A stretch of DNA of 64,000 nt from Planctomycetaceae bacterium (GTDB taxonomy: Bacteria > Planctomycetota > Planctomycetia > Pirellulales > Pirellulaceae). The stretch spans positions 162,879 to 226,878 of the forward strand of contig PBNZ01000030.1 in assembly GCA_002723275.1 (NCBI GenBank), in the 5' to 3' direction. A program made the position numbers and the translations under genes. Shown here one piece after another: positions 8,709-17,662 of the stretch. The notes under the pieces are model-generated. The model searched no databases. It had not been told where the DNA came from and worked only from the letters and a program-made list of their open reading frames with translations. The number at the start of each line of letters is the position of its first letter. The stretch's first letter is position 1.

Positions 8709-8796
8709 AAGGATTGGGGGTTTAGGTGGAAATGGAAGGGCACGGATGGCGTTTTATGACAGCTTCGTCAGTTCTGTCCCTAAAAGGGGGTGCGTC

Positions 8797-8821
8797 CCAT
8801 CGGCGAAAAAATCGCCGATGG
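8797..8821. repeat. Perfect inverted repeat (10-bp stem, A5 loop)
   Basis: CCATCGGCGA, then five A, then TCGCCGATGG: a perfect 10-bp stem with a 5-base loop, 88 bases after the recombinase remnant. There is no T-run after it on the plus strand, so an intrinsic terminator is unlikely in that direction. It may be a terminator remnant, a protein-binding palindrome or part of an old element end. Confidence 0.6.
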
Positions 8822-8925
8822 TTATAACGTAACTAGATTCTCTCGGGGTAATTTCGGATATTCCCTGGAAGTGGGGATCACGATCTGTTGAACAAAACGG
8901 TCTGCAATACAAAGGGTCATTAGCG

Positions 8926-9612
8926 ATGGCAAGGCAACTTACCTGGTTGGGGCACGGTTCCTGGCTGTTGGAGACAGGAACTCACTCGATTCTCCTGGAT
9001 CCATTTCTTAATGACTCCCCGACGTCGCCGGTGAAAGCCGAGGACCTTTCGCCTGACTATATCTTGATCTCTCACGGACACTTTGACCATTTGAGTGATG
9101 CTGCCTCGATCGCCAATCGTACGCAGGCGCCTCTGGTGGCCATTTATGAAATCGCTGAGTGGTTTCAGAAGCAACACGGTGTTGCCAGTACTGTTGGTAT
9201 GAATCTGGGAGGGGCAGTGCAGCTGCCATTTGGGTCGGTGAAGATGACTAACGCGCTGCACAGTTCGCAATTGCCAGACGGTTCCTATGGCGGAAACCCC
9301 GCTGGCTTCTTGGTCAAGTTGGAAGAGGTGACGCTGTATTTTGCATGTGACACGGCATTGTTTGGGGATATGCAACTGATTGGCCAGGCTGGAATCGATA
9401 TCGCCGTGCTTCCCATTGGCGATCTCTTTACGATGGGACCCGACGATGCGGTCGCAGCCACCAAGTTGATCCAACCGAAACGCGTCCTGCCGGCGCATTA
9501 CAACACTTGGCCGCCTATTGAGCAGGATGCTGAGGCCTGGGCTGCGAAGGTGAGAGAGCAAACCGATGCCGAGCCGATTGTGATCGAGCCTGGTCAGTCG
9601 GTCAGCCTTTAG
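8926..9612 (+). CDS. UPF0173 family metal-dependent hydrolase (metallo-beta-lactamase fold)
   Basis: A 228-residue cytoplasmic protein with the HxHxDH-type metal site of the metallo-beta-lactamase fold (SHGHFDHLSDA, residues 49-59). A second ligand region is ACDTALFGDM, and a late histidine lies in VLPAHYNTWPP. Length and motif order match the UPF0173/UlaG-like group (YtkL), whose physiological substrate is unknown. Its last four bases overlap the convergent Rieske gene. No operon partner. Confidence 0.9.
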   Translation: MARQLTWLGHGSWLLETGTHSILLDPFLNDSPTSPVKAEDLSPDYILISHGHFDHLSDAASIANRTQAPLVAIYEIAEWFQKQHGVASTVGMNLGGAVQLPFGSVKMTNALHSSQLPDGSYGGNPAGFLVKLEEVTLYFACDTALFGDMQLIGQAGIDIAVLPIGDLFTMGPDDAVAATKLIQPKRVLPAHYNTWPPIEQDAEAWAAKVREQTDAEPIVIEPGQSVSL

Positions 9613-9989
9613 GCGGGATCGGAGGGGTCAGCGTCCGTTGAAGAGTTGTCCGAGTCTGGAGAACCGCTCTCCGTTGGCGGGACGGCCACCTGGATCTCGT
9701 CATCGACTACTCGGACCGGGAATGTGTCGACCTTGAGTGTGGGATTATCACACCAGGTGCCATCGCATGTCCGAAATCGCCAGGCGTGCCAGGGGCAGGC
9801 GACCACGCCGTCTTCGAGGTAACCAGCCGCCAGCGATGCGCCCATGTGTGGGCAGAAATCGTCGATGGCCTGATAGGAACCTTTTTCGCAAAATACGGCG
9901 ACGATCCGACCGTTAACGGTGAAGGTTTCGCCGGTACCCTCGGCAATCGCGCCAACCTTGGCGACGGTGGTGAATTCTGGATCGGACAT
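9609..9989 (-). CDS. Small Rieske 2Fe-2S ferredoxin-like protein
   Basis: A 126-residue soluble protein carrying both Rieske cluster motifs, CPHMG (C46, H48) and CPWHAW (C65, H68). The spacing matches NirD/biphenyl-dioxygenase-ferredoxin-type proteins. It would bind a 2Fe-2S cluster and pass electrons to an oxygenase or reductase that is not encoded nearby. The C-terminal 20 residues are Ser/Asp/Pro-rich and probably disordered. It is convergent with the UPF0173 hydrolase gene (4-bp overlap). Confidence 0.9.
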   Translation of the reverse strand: MSDPEFTTVAKVGAIAEGTGETFTVNGRIVAVFCEKGSYQAIDDFCPHMGASLAAGYLEDGVVACPWHAWRFRTCDGTWCDNPTLKVDTFPVRVVDDEIQVAVPPTESGSPDSDNSSTDADPSDPA

Positions 9990-10220
9990 TTGGGGAATAC
10001 GATCGTAGGGTTTGCAACGCGATAGGTGAACCGTTCAAAACGTTCGATTTTACGTGCAGCGCATGTTTTTTCCCAGGCGTTTAGCGGGAGATCTGCACTG
10101 TAATTCTGGGGCGATTCTTGGGATACTGGCGAAAGTTTCCTGAACTATCCATTCCACGTTTGGAGGTCGTGACGGGGAAGTCGATCGAGGCTCTTTCCGT
10201 GTCCTCTCGCGAATCCATAC

Positions 10221-12050
10221 ATGATCAATACACAGCTTAAACAACAACTGACCAACCAAGTCTTGTTGCGAGTTCAACAGCCAGTCCAATACGTGGGTGA
10301 TGAACTCAATATCATCCGCAAGGATCACCGCGAACTTGAGGGCAAGTTGTGTCTGGCTTTTCCCGATACCTACGCTTTGGGGATGAGTCACCATGGGTTA
10401 CAGGTGCTTTATGCACTGATGAATCGCGAGCCCAAGTGGTGTTGCGAGCGGGTGTTCACTCCCTGGTCGGATATGGAGGAGCAGCTTCGTTCCAATAACG
10501 TACCGCTTTATTCCTTGGAGACCTTCACGCCCCTTTGCGATTTCGACGTAGTCGGATTTAGTTTGCAGTATGAGGTCTGTGCGACCAATCTCCTGACAAT
10601 GCTCGATCTTGGACGTGTGCCGCTACGCGGGAAAATGCGAACGATGGCAGATCCCTTGATTCTTGCCGGAGGTCCGTGTGCACAGAATCCAGAGCCACTT
10701 GCGCACTTTGTTGATGTGTTTGTCACCGGGGATGGGGAACCGAGTTTACCTTTGGTTTGTAAGCTGTGGCGGAAACTGAAGGGTGAGTGCGAGCGAGACG
10801 GTTTAGCGGAGGGAGAAGAGGGAGTCCGTCAACGCGAGGAAATGTTGGCACGCCTCGCTACGGAACTTTCCTTCTGTTACGTTCCTCGATTCTATGAGCC
10901 AGAGTATTTCGAAGGACGTGTGATCGCGCTGAATCGGACTCGGGCCGATCTTCCTGAGACGATTGAGCCTTCCGTGATCAGAGATCTCGATGGGATTCCT
11001 CTGCCCGTGAAACCAGTGGTTCCCTATGTCGAGTGTGTGCACGACCGTATCGCCATCGAAATCATGCGTGGATGTCCGTGGCAATGTCGTTTTTGTCAAA
11101 GCACCGTGATTAAACGCCCGTTACGCATTCGTTCGGTCGATACGATTGTCGAGGGAGCTCTTGAAAGTTATCGCAACACGGGCTTCAACGAGATCTCGGT
11201 GTTGTCGTTGTCCAGTAGCGATTACCCGCATTTCGAAGAACTCGTGCTGCGTTTGAAAGAGGTCTTTAATCCGCTGGGCGTGAATATCTCGGTGCCAAGT
11301 TTGCGGGTGAATGAACAATTGCGATCAATTGCCGAATTGATCGGCAACAAACGACGATCAAGTTTGACATTGGCTCCCGAGGTTGCCCGCGACGATATGC
11401 GAGAGCAGATTCGGAAGAAAATCAAAAACGAAGATCTTTACGAGGGATGTCGCCAGGCTTTCCGGAGGAATTTCGAAAGCGTGAAACTGTACTTTATGTG
11501 TGGGCTTCCCGGGGAACGCCCTGTTGATCTGGACGGCATCATTGAGATGGCGGAAACGATTGCCAAGATTGGCAAAGAAGAGCGTGGTCGTTACGCGAAA
11601 GTGACGGCGAGCGTTTCTAACTTTGTTCCCAAAGCTCATACCCCCTATCAATGGAATGGGATGCAGTCTCGGGATTATTTTCATTGGGCTCACAAGTACC
11701 TGCGAAGCAAATGTAGCCTCCGAAGTGTTTCCGTGAAGTGTCATGATGTTGAGACAAGCTTGCTCGAGGGTGCCCTCAGCCGTGGAGATCGTCGTGTCGG
11801 TGATGCAATTGAATTGGCATGGCAACGTGGTGCGAGGCTCGATAGTTGGAATGAGCATTTGGATGCGAAGCGTTGGTGGCAAGCTTTGACCGATGTCGGC
11901 ATTGACATTCAGCAACTGATTCACGAACCGTATCAACTGTCTGATCGGCTCCCTTGGGATCATGTAAACGTGAAGTCTGGTCGTACGTTTCTTGAGAAAG
12001 AGCAGACGCGAGCGGTTGTTCAGCTCGATTCCATGGCTGACGCTCAGTGA
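10221..12050 (+). CDS. TIGR03960 family radical SAM protein with B12-binding-like N terminus
   Basis: A 609-residue protein. The N-terminal ~200 residues resemble a B12-binding-like Rossmann region (LCLAFPDTYALGMSHHGLQ, LILAGGPCAQNPEP). The radical SAM core follows, with the 4Fe-4S cluster motif RGCPWQCRFCQS (C285, C289, C292) and downstream elements VLSLSSSDYP and YFMCGLPGE. This architecture and length match TIGR03960. In some bacteria such proteins are fused to or paired with a DUF2344 protein, and I see no DUF2344 domain here. Substrate unknown. The MazG-like gene follows 76 bp downstream. Confidence 0.9.
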   Translation: MINTQLKQQLTNQVLLRVQQPVQYVGDELNIIRKDHRELEGKLCLAFPDTYALGMSHHGLQVLYALMNREPKWCCERVFTPWSDMEEQLRSNNVPLYSLETFTPLCDFDVVGFSLQYEVCATNLLTMLDLGRVPLRGKMRTMADPLILAGGPCAQNPEPLAHFVDVFVTGDGEPSLPLVCKLWRKLKGECERDGLAEGEEGVRQREEMLARLATELSFCYVPRFYEPEYFEGRVIALNRTRADLPETIEPSVIRDLDGIPLPVKPVVPYVECVHDRIAIEIMRGCPWQCRFCQSTVIKRPLRIRSVDTIVEGALESYRNTGFNEISVLSLSSSDYPHFEELVLRLKEVFNPLGVNISVPSLRVNEQLRSIAELIGNKRRSSLTLAPEVARDDMREQIRKKIKNEDLYEGCRQAFRRNFESVKLYFMCGLPGERPVDLDGIIEMAETIAKIGKEERGRYAKVTASVSNFVPKAHTPYQWNGMQSRDYFHWAHKYLRSKCSLRSVSVKCHDVETSLLEGALSRGDRRVGDAIELAWQRGARLDSWNEHLDAKRWWQALTDVGIDIQQLIHEPYQLSDRLPWDHVNVKSGRTFLEKEQTRAVVQLDSMADAQ

Positions 12051-12126
12051 ACGTCCTGTGAACCAGCGGACGCTCGATACGTAAAACAGGTGAGCTCAAA
12101 ACCGCTTCGAAAATGAGAATCTAGCC

Positions 12127-12474
12127 ATGTCGGATCCGTCATCCAATCAACAGCCAGGATCTCCTGCGGGCGATGTTTCTCTCGCCGATTTTCAGGCGTT
12201 AATCCGAGAGATGTACTTTAGTAAAGACGAAGCACGCGGTGTTGATGGGACTTTCATGTGGCTCATGGAAGAAGTGGGCGAATTGGCTGCTGCACTCCGT
12301 GAGGGATCCGCAGACGATAAGAATGAAGAATTCGCGGATGTCCTTGCCTGGTTGACGACGATTGCAAACATCAGCGGCGTCGATCTCACCGAAGCCGTCC
12401 AGCGAAAATACGGATCCGGTTGCCCCGGATGTAGGCAGTTCGTGTGCACTTGCCCCGACGAAGGAAAGCCGTAG
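12127..12474 (+). CDS. MazG-like nucleotide pyrophosphohydrolase domain protein
   Basis: A 115-residue all-helical protein with the MazG metal-binding pattern: LMEEVGELAAAL (ExxE-type) and NEEFADVLAWL (EExxD-type). MazG enzymes hydrolyse NTPs to NMP and pyrophosphate, acting in nucleotide-pool cleaning. The C-terminal tail CPGCRQFVCTCP holds four cysteines and could bind a metal; this tail is unusual for short MazG proteins. The stop is one base before the GTG of the next gene, so translation is probably coupled. Confidence 0.85.
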   Translation: MSDPSSNQQPGSPAGDVSLADFQALIREMYFSKDEARGVDGTFMWLMEEVGELAAALREGSADDKNEEFADVLAWLTTIANISGVDLTEAVQRKYGSGCPGCRQFVCTCPDEGKP

Positions 12475-12475
12475 C

Positions 12476-14692
12476 GTGTGGCGTTCGAATTTCAGTTTGT
12501 TGCAGACGGCGATTCTGTATAACGCAACGGTGCTGATTGGACTAGTGGCGGCTTCCTCGGGAATAGCGGCTTCCTCCATTCGTGATGTGCAGGTGGGATT
12601 CGACGGCACCTCGCGGGTTGGACATTGGACGCCGGTCAGAACCGTCATTGCTGCGCCGCCTGAAAGTTCGGTTTCGGGACGACTCATTGTGTCAGCCGTG
12701 GATGGTTCTGGAATTCCAGCTCAATACGAGCAGGCATTCGCTGAGGTCCCGGCAGGGCAAGAGCAGGTCATTTGGTCCTATGTGAAATTTGGCCGTGTCT
12801 CTTCCACGATGACGGTTCGCCTGGAAGGCTCCGATAGCGAGACGACGCAAATGGAAATGTCTGTCGAGGCATTGCCTTCCGACCGGCAGGTTGTGCTTGA
12901 GCTAGGGAGCACGCTTCCGCTGGACGATTCGCTAAACCTGCTGAGATTGCGGCGGGATCGACAGAATACGCGCGACGGCAACCAGCAAACGGTGCTTGCT
13001 CAGTCGATTGAATCGGCATCGCAGCTTCCTCCACACATGCTTGGATACGATGGGATTGAGGTGCTGGTGGTGGTTGCCTCTCAGCAATCACTCTTGCAGG
13101 AGTTGGCCCCTCTGCAACGCCAGGCGATTGAAAGCTGGGTGATTCTGGGCGGTAAATTGATTGTGATTGCCGACACCGATCCGAGCGACGACATGGTTGA
13201 CCAACCTAACTCTCTCTTTACCAATGTGTTGCCTGGTTCGGTCGAACGAATCGCGATGCAACGACAGACAACTGAAATCGAACAGTTTGCTTCTGCAACT
13301 GCACGACTCGATAGCGGTGCTGGATTTCGTTTGCCAATGGCAATTCTCAGTGAAGTGGATGGGGTCGTTGAGGTTGGCGAAGGCTTCGGTGCCGATCGAA
13401 GGCCAGCCGTGGTGCGTGGAATGGCCGGGATGGGTGAGTCCGTCTTTGTAGCATTTGATATCAGTACCGCGCCGTTTGTGGATTGGGCCGATCGCTCCCG
13501 CCTTCTTGCCGCGATTGTGAATCTGGTCTTGAGTGGCGGTGATACGGGTGGCCTGCAAATGCGGGAACTGGTGGTTGCGAATACGTTCGGATTTGAAGAT
13601 GTCACCGGCCAGCTGAGAAACTCGCTCGAACAATTTCAAGGCGTACGGCTGATTCCTTTTTCCTTGACGGCAACGCTGATTGCTGTCTATCTGTTGATCG
13701 TCGGCCCTGTTGACTATTGGGTTCTGAAACGCCTTGGAAAATCGACATGGACGTGGTTGACCTTTGCACTCACGATTGTCTGCTTTACCGGGTTGGCGAT
13801 CTATCTGGCAACTTCTTGGAAGGGAAATCAGCTTCAACTGAATCAGGCTTCTATCGTCGACGTCGATCTTGAGGAACGGGTGGTGCGGGGGACGACCTGG
13901 ATGCATCTGTTCGCTCCCGAAACTCTTATGCTCGACCTTTCCGCCACGCATCGTTCGCCGGTTGTGCAGGACGTTCAAAATGTCTTGATCTGGCAAGGCG
14001 TACCCGGCGAAGTCTTCGGAGGCATGGACAGCAATTTGGCCTCGACTACCTTTTCCCAGCCCTATCAGGTTGATGCGAAGCTTAAGGATGCAACCGATGC
14101 CTCTGTGCGATTGGATCAATTTCCCATTGCTGTCTGGTCGAGTCGGAGTTTGTTGAATCAGTGGTGGGGCTCATGCTCTCTCGAACATCAGGTCGAACAA
14201 TCGCTCGAAAGCCATTCAGAGGGACAATTAAAAGGATCATTTACAAACCCTTTTCCCTTTGCGTTGCGGGATGTCTATCTCGTCCACGAACGCTGGTTTT
14301 ATCCGTTGAGGACAGAATTGCCGGCCAACGGGACCGTGCGGCTTGCGGATTTGTCCGTCATGGACCTCCAGACGCGATTGACTCGTCGACGTGTCGTGGA
14401 TGGCAGAAACGTCATGACGCCTTGGCAGACAGCCGATCGTGATGTGAGCCGGATTCTTGAAATGATGATGTTCTTCGATGCAGCGAACGGTTCGAGCTAT
14501 ACTGGTCTGTCCAACGATTACCAGGGATACCTGGATTTGAGTCGTGCACTTAAATCCGGACGAGCTGTTCTGGTCGGCCGCGCAGCGGAATCCGCCGCTC
14601 AACTCGAAATCGACGGTGAGCCTTTGTCAGAAGAAGTCATCCAGCATTGGACCTACTATCGTGTCCAGATCCCTGTGAAGCGTGAGAGGTAA
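12476..14692 (+). CDS. Large exported/membrane protein in an ABC transporter operon
   Basis: About 738 residues from the GTG at 12476, chosen because it follows the MazG stop by one base and a purine-rich site (AAGGAAAG) lies upstream. An N-terminal hydrophobic signal segment (about residues 8-30) is followed by a large extracytoplasmic region. Two close membrane helices come at about 395-440 (TLIAVYLLIVGPVDYWVLKRLGK, given here as a marker split around the GPVDYW core), and then a C-terminal soluble region. The IVGPxDYWVLKRLG element recurs in bacterial membrane proteins of unknown function. The ABC ATPase starts 8 bp downstream, so the two probably act together. Function unknown. Confidence 0.75.
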   Translation: MWRSNFSLLQTAILYNATVLIGLVAASSGIAASSIRDVQVGFDGTSRVGHWTPVRTVIAAPPESSVSGRLIVSAVDGSGIPAQYEQAFAEVPAGQEQVIWSYVKFGRVSSTMTVRLEGSDSETTQMEMSVEALPSDRQVVLELGSTLPLDDSLNLLRLRRDRQNTRDGNQQTVLAQSIESASQLPPHMLGYDGIEVLVVVASQQSLLQELAPLQRQAIESWVILGGKLIVIADTDPSDDMVDQPNSLFTNVLPGSVERIAMQRQTTEIEQFASATARLDSGAGFRLPMAILSEVDGVVEVGEGFGADRRPAVVRGMAGMGESVFVAFDISTAPFVDWADRSRLLAAIVNLVLSGGDTGGLQMRELVVANTFGFEDVTGQLRNSLEQFQGVRLIPFSLTATLIAVYLLIVGPVDYWVLKRLGKSTWTWLTFALTIVCFTGLAIYLATSWKGNQLQLNQASIVDVDLEERVVRGTTWMHLFAPETLMLDLSATHRSPVVQDVQNVLIWQGVPGEVFGGMDSNLASTTFSQPYQVDAKLKDATDASVRLDQFPIAVWSSRSLLNQWWGSCSLEHQVEQSLESHSEGQLKGSFTNPFPFALRDVYLVHERWFYPLRTELPANGTVRLADLSVMDLQTRLTRRRVVDGRNVMTPWQTADRDVSRILEMMMFFDAANGSSYTGLSNDYQGYLDLSRALKSGRAVLVGRAAESAAQLEIDGEPLSEEVIQHWTYYRVQIPVKRER

Positions 14693-14700
14693 ATGAGCCG

Positions 14701-15624
14701 GTGATTGAGACACGTGACCTGACGAAAAAATACGGTGACCTTTTCGCGATTCAATCGATCGATCTCGATCTCCAGAAAGGCGATCTGTTTGGCTTTATCG
14801 GCCCCAATGGAGCCGGCAAAACAACGACGATGCGCATTATTGCGACGCTGTTGACGCCGAGCTGGGGGGAAGCCTATGTCGACGGTCACTCCATTTATAC
14901 TCATCCTAAGGAAATCCGCCGTCTGGTTGGATACATGCCTGATTTTTTCGGGGTGTATGATGACATGAAAGTCATCGAGTACCTGGAGTTCTTTGCGGCG
15001 GCTTATCGAATCAACGGCGAAAAGCGACGAAAGATCTGCGAAGAGATGCTCGAAGTCGTCGATCTTGCGTTCAAACGCGACGCTTTCGCAAATACGCTCT
15101 CCCGTGGACAAACGCAACGTCTAGGTTTAGCGCGCGTTCTGCTCCATGACCCTCAGGTCCTGCTGCTCGATGAACCTTTGAGTGGACTCGACCCGCGCGC
15201 CCGTATCGACATGCGCAATTTATTGAAAAGATTAGGCGACACCGGAAAAACGATTATTGTGTCTAGCCATATCCTGCCGGAACTCGCAGACGTCTGTAAC
15301 AAAATCGGGATCATCGATCGTGGTGTCATGAATTGGAATGGCGAAGTCGCCGAGGTGATGAAGCAGATTCGACAGTCCATCGTGCTGAATGTTGCCGTAA
15401 AGCAACGTCACGAGGATGCAGCCGAGCTCTTGCGCCAACGGAAAGATGTTTCCACCGTCGAGATTGAAAAAAATAAGATGGTAGTCACGATGACCGAGGG
15501 TATTGTTGAATATAGTGAACTGGCGAACGAGTTGATCGCCAATGGATTCTCCCTGTTGGAATTCAGTGAGGATCATCCAAGTCTTGAATCGGCCTTCATG
15601 ACACTCACAAAAGGCATGAAATAG
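14701..15624 (+). CDS. ABC transporter ATP-binding protein
   Basis: A 307-residue ATPase with GTG start. It has Walker A GPNGAGKTT (34-42), signature LSRGQTQRLGLAR (Arg in place of the usual second Gly of LSGGQ, common in this exporter subgroup), Walker B LLLDEPLSGLDP and switch VSSHILPELAD. A C-terminal regulatory domain of ~90 residues follows. It is the CcmA/GldA-like type that works with ABC-2 permeases. No permease lies beside it; a double-module ABC-2 permease without an ATPase lies at 45701-47353 in the same window and could be its partner, as speculation. It is cotranscribed with the large membrane protein upstream. Confidence 0.93.
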   Translation: MIETRDLTKKYGDLFAIQSIDLDLQKGDLFGFIGPNGAGKTTTMRIIATLLTPSWGEAYVDGHSIYTHPKEIRRLVGYMPDFFGVYDDMKVIEYLEFFAAAYRINGEKRRKICEEMLEVVDLAFKRDAFANTLSRGQTQRLGLARVLLHDPQVLLLDEPLSGLDPRARIDMRNLLKRLGDTGKTIIVSSHILPELADVCNKIGIIDRGVMNWNGEVAEVMKQIRQSIVLNVAVKQRHEDAAELLRQRKDVSTVEIEKNKMVVTMTEGIVEYSELANELIANGFSLLEFSEDHPSLESAFMTLTKGMK

Positions 15625-15677
15625 CCGATTGATTAGGATCGATGGGTTGAAGACGCAATCGGTCTTTGGAGTCTTTC

Positions 15678-16880
15678 ATGTTTATCCGACTTTTCTTGAT
15701 CGGTTGCGTCGTGGTGGCGGCGACTCATGCCCAGGCTCAGTCCTCTCGTGACTTACAGCTGCGACGGTATCAAATGGTCGACCAGACATTAGTCTCGGCC
15801 GGTATTACCAACCCTCGAGTCTTGCGAGCCATGCGGCAGACGCCACGTCATGAGTTCATTCCGAGGAATTATCGGCATCAGGCTTACTTCGATATGGCTT
15901 TGCCGATCGGCGAGGCGCAGACCATTTCGTCCCCCTTTATCGTCGCCTTTATGACGGAGTGTATAGATCCTCAGCCGAGTGATCGTGTATTGGAGATTGG
16001 CACCGGAAGCGGCTACCAGGCTGCGGTGTTGAGTCCCCTGGCCGGACAGGTTTACTCCATCGAAATCGTTGAGTCCTTAGGACGAAAGGCAGCCAGGACC
16101 TTGCGACGTTTACGTCTTAATAACGTCAATGTGAAGGTTGGAGACGGATTTCAAGGATGGCACGAGCACGCGCCCTTCGACAAAATTATCGTTACTTGCT
16201 CTCCCGAAAAAGTACCTCGTGCCTTGATCGAACAATTGCGGGAGGGAGGCCGGATGGTCATTCCTGTCGGCGAACGATATCAGCAAACCATGATGTTGAT
16301 GAAGAAGGTTAATGGGCAATTAGAAACCGAAGCTCTGCGCCCGACCTTATTCGTTCCCATGACGGGCACGGCCGAAGAAACTCGTGATGTGTTGCCCGAC
16401 CCGCAGCGGCCTAAAATCCAGAATGGCGATTTTGAACTGCCGGAGCCCGAAAACGGATTTGTTGAAGGCTGGTACTACCAGCGACAAGCTCAATTGTTGA
16501 CTGATGTAGGCAAGTCGGAGCGAGGACAATACGTCGATTTAACAAATCAAACTCCCGGAAAAGATTGTCACCTCATGCAAGGTTTTGCCTTAAATGGAAA
16601 ATCAATCGAACGAGTGGTTCTCGAAGCATGGGGAAAGGCGGAACAAACGCGAGCCATCGGGGCAGGGGAGGGACCGCGCGTGGTGATCACCTTCTACGAT
16701 GATAAGCGGCGAGATCTCGGACAATGGTGGCTGGGGCCCTGGAAATCGGATGGCGTTTGGCGGCAAGAGTCAAAAAATATTCGGGTCCCGAAACAGGCTC
16801 GTGAGGCCATTGTCCGAATCGGATTGTTCGGCGCGACGGGAAACGCTTCATTTGATGATGTAAAGCTGACGATTCCCTGA
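15678..16880 (+). CDS. Exported protein-L-isoaspartate O-methyltransferase homologue with C-terminal extension
   Basis: About 400 residues. ATG 15678 was chosen because GGAG lies 6 bases upstream and a clear signal peptide follows (FIRLFLIGCVVVAATHAQA/Q). The PCMT domain (about 30-225) shows GEAQTISSPFIVAFMTE, SAM motif VLEIGTGSGYQAAVL and the HAPFDKIIVTCSPEKVP region. Pcm repairs isoaspartyl residues using S-adenosylmethionine. The last ~160 residues (from NGDFELPEPENGF) look like a beta-rich carbohydrate-binding-type domain. A signal peptide on a SAM-dependent enzyme is odd, since SAM is cytoplasmic. It may instead act before export or bind another ligand. Confidence 0.88.
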   Translation: MFIRLFLIGCVVVAATHAQAQSSRDLQLRRYQMVDQTLVSAGITNPRVLRAMRQTPRHEFIPRNYRHQAYFDMALPIGEAQTISSPFIVAFMTECIDPQPSDRVLEIGTGSGYQAAVLSPLAGQVYSIEIVESLGRKAARTLRRLRLNNVNVKVGDGFQGWHEHAPFDKIIVTCSPEKVPRALIEQLREGGRMVIPVGERYQQTMMLMKKVNGQLETEALRPTLFVPMTGTAEETRDVLPDPQRPKIQNGDFELPEPENGFVEGWYYQRQAQLLTDVGKSERGQYVDLTNQTPGKDCHLMQGFALNGKSIERVVLEAWGKAEQTRAIGAGEGPRVVITFYDDKRRDLGQWWLGPWKSDGVWRQESKNIRVPKQAREAIVRIGLFGATGNASFDDVKLTIP

Positions 16881-17052
16881 CCCGGTATAACGCGGATTCG
16901 CTGCTCGAACAAACGACAGGGCATAGGGTGACGGTGACGACCCGGATTCGATAAAATAACTGTAGGCGGACCCACCATGGGATCATTGGTCAAGCGGCTG
17001 ATTACGGCCGTTGATCGGTCCGAATTCTTCACTCGTAGGAAGGGTCGACGCC

Positions 17053-17355
17053 ATGAGCAACGCCTACAAATTTCAGGCTAATGCCTCTGGGTTTGAAGTC
17101 TATTACCGCGGCAAATCCATCGGTCAAATTATTTCGACGAAGGAATCCTCCGGAAGACACTGTTTCTCCCTCGGCTTTGATCGGCGGAAACCTCCTCGTA
17201 TCTATCGCGGCAAAGTTCACGCCGCAGAAGCCCTGCACGAAATCTACAAGCTGGCCAAAGAGTTCCGGAATAGGCGGTGGTCAGTTGAGCAATTGATCGT
17301 TTTGTCCTGGGATCAAAGGCCACGTGCTTCCCGTGATTTTCAATGTTCCAAGTGA
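17053..17355 (+). CDS. Conserved-looking small hypothetical protein
   Basis: A 100-residue soluble protein. ATG 17053 is preceded by a strong AGGAAGGG ribosome site. The frame opens 14 codons earlier, but without such a site. The protein begins MSNAYKFQANASGFEVYYRG and is basic, with no signal or membrane segment. I do not recognise a family. It stands alone between the methyltransferase and the TIGR03000 gene. Confidence 0.6.
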   Translation: MSNAYKFQANASGFEVYYRGKSIGQIISTKESSGRHCFSLGFDRRKPPRIYRGKVHAAEALHEIYKLAKEFRNRRWSVEQLIVLSWDQRPRASRDFQCSK

Positions 17356-17662
17356 GCGTTGGAAGTCCTCGGGTCTGCGAAGTGGGTGCCTCGAGTTCTC
17401 GTCGACGAGTGTTTCAGGGCTCTTCCCCCTTTCTCGTTGGGGGACCAACTTGTTGTGCGATCAATATTTCCTGATTTCCTTCGAAATTCAGGGCCTCCGA
17501 ACCGTTGGCGGTGTCCTATGCTTGTTTGAATAAAACCCCTGTTTTAGCTGTTTTTCGTAACCGTGAAAAATATCGTAGACGGCTTGTATTGTGAACTAGG
17601 ATTATTATGCTTTCACGGGCAGCTTGTTGTTTAAGGACTCAAGAGTATGAGGGCTTGCTTTC
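17356..17662. other. Intergenic region upstream of the TIGR03000 gene
   Basis: About 300 AT-richer bases between the small hypothetical gene and the TIGR03000 gene. They should contain the promoter and leader of that probably well-expressed exported protein. A TTGTAT ... TATGCT pair at 17586-17613 (16-base spacer) is a weak sigma70-like candidate. I see no gene here. Confidence 0.4.

Noticed and set aside
13088-14119. Open frame of about 343 codons on the minus strand within the large membrane protein gene
   Set aside because: Antisense to a well-supported gene with a signal sequence and membrane helices; no recognisable domain in the antisense product.
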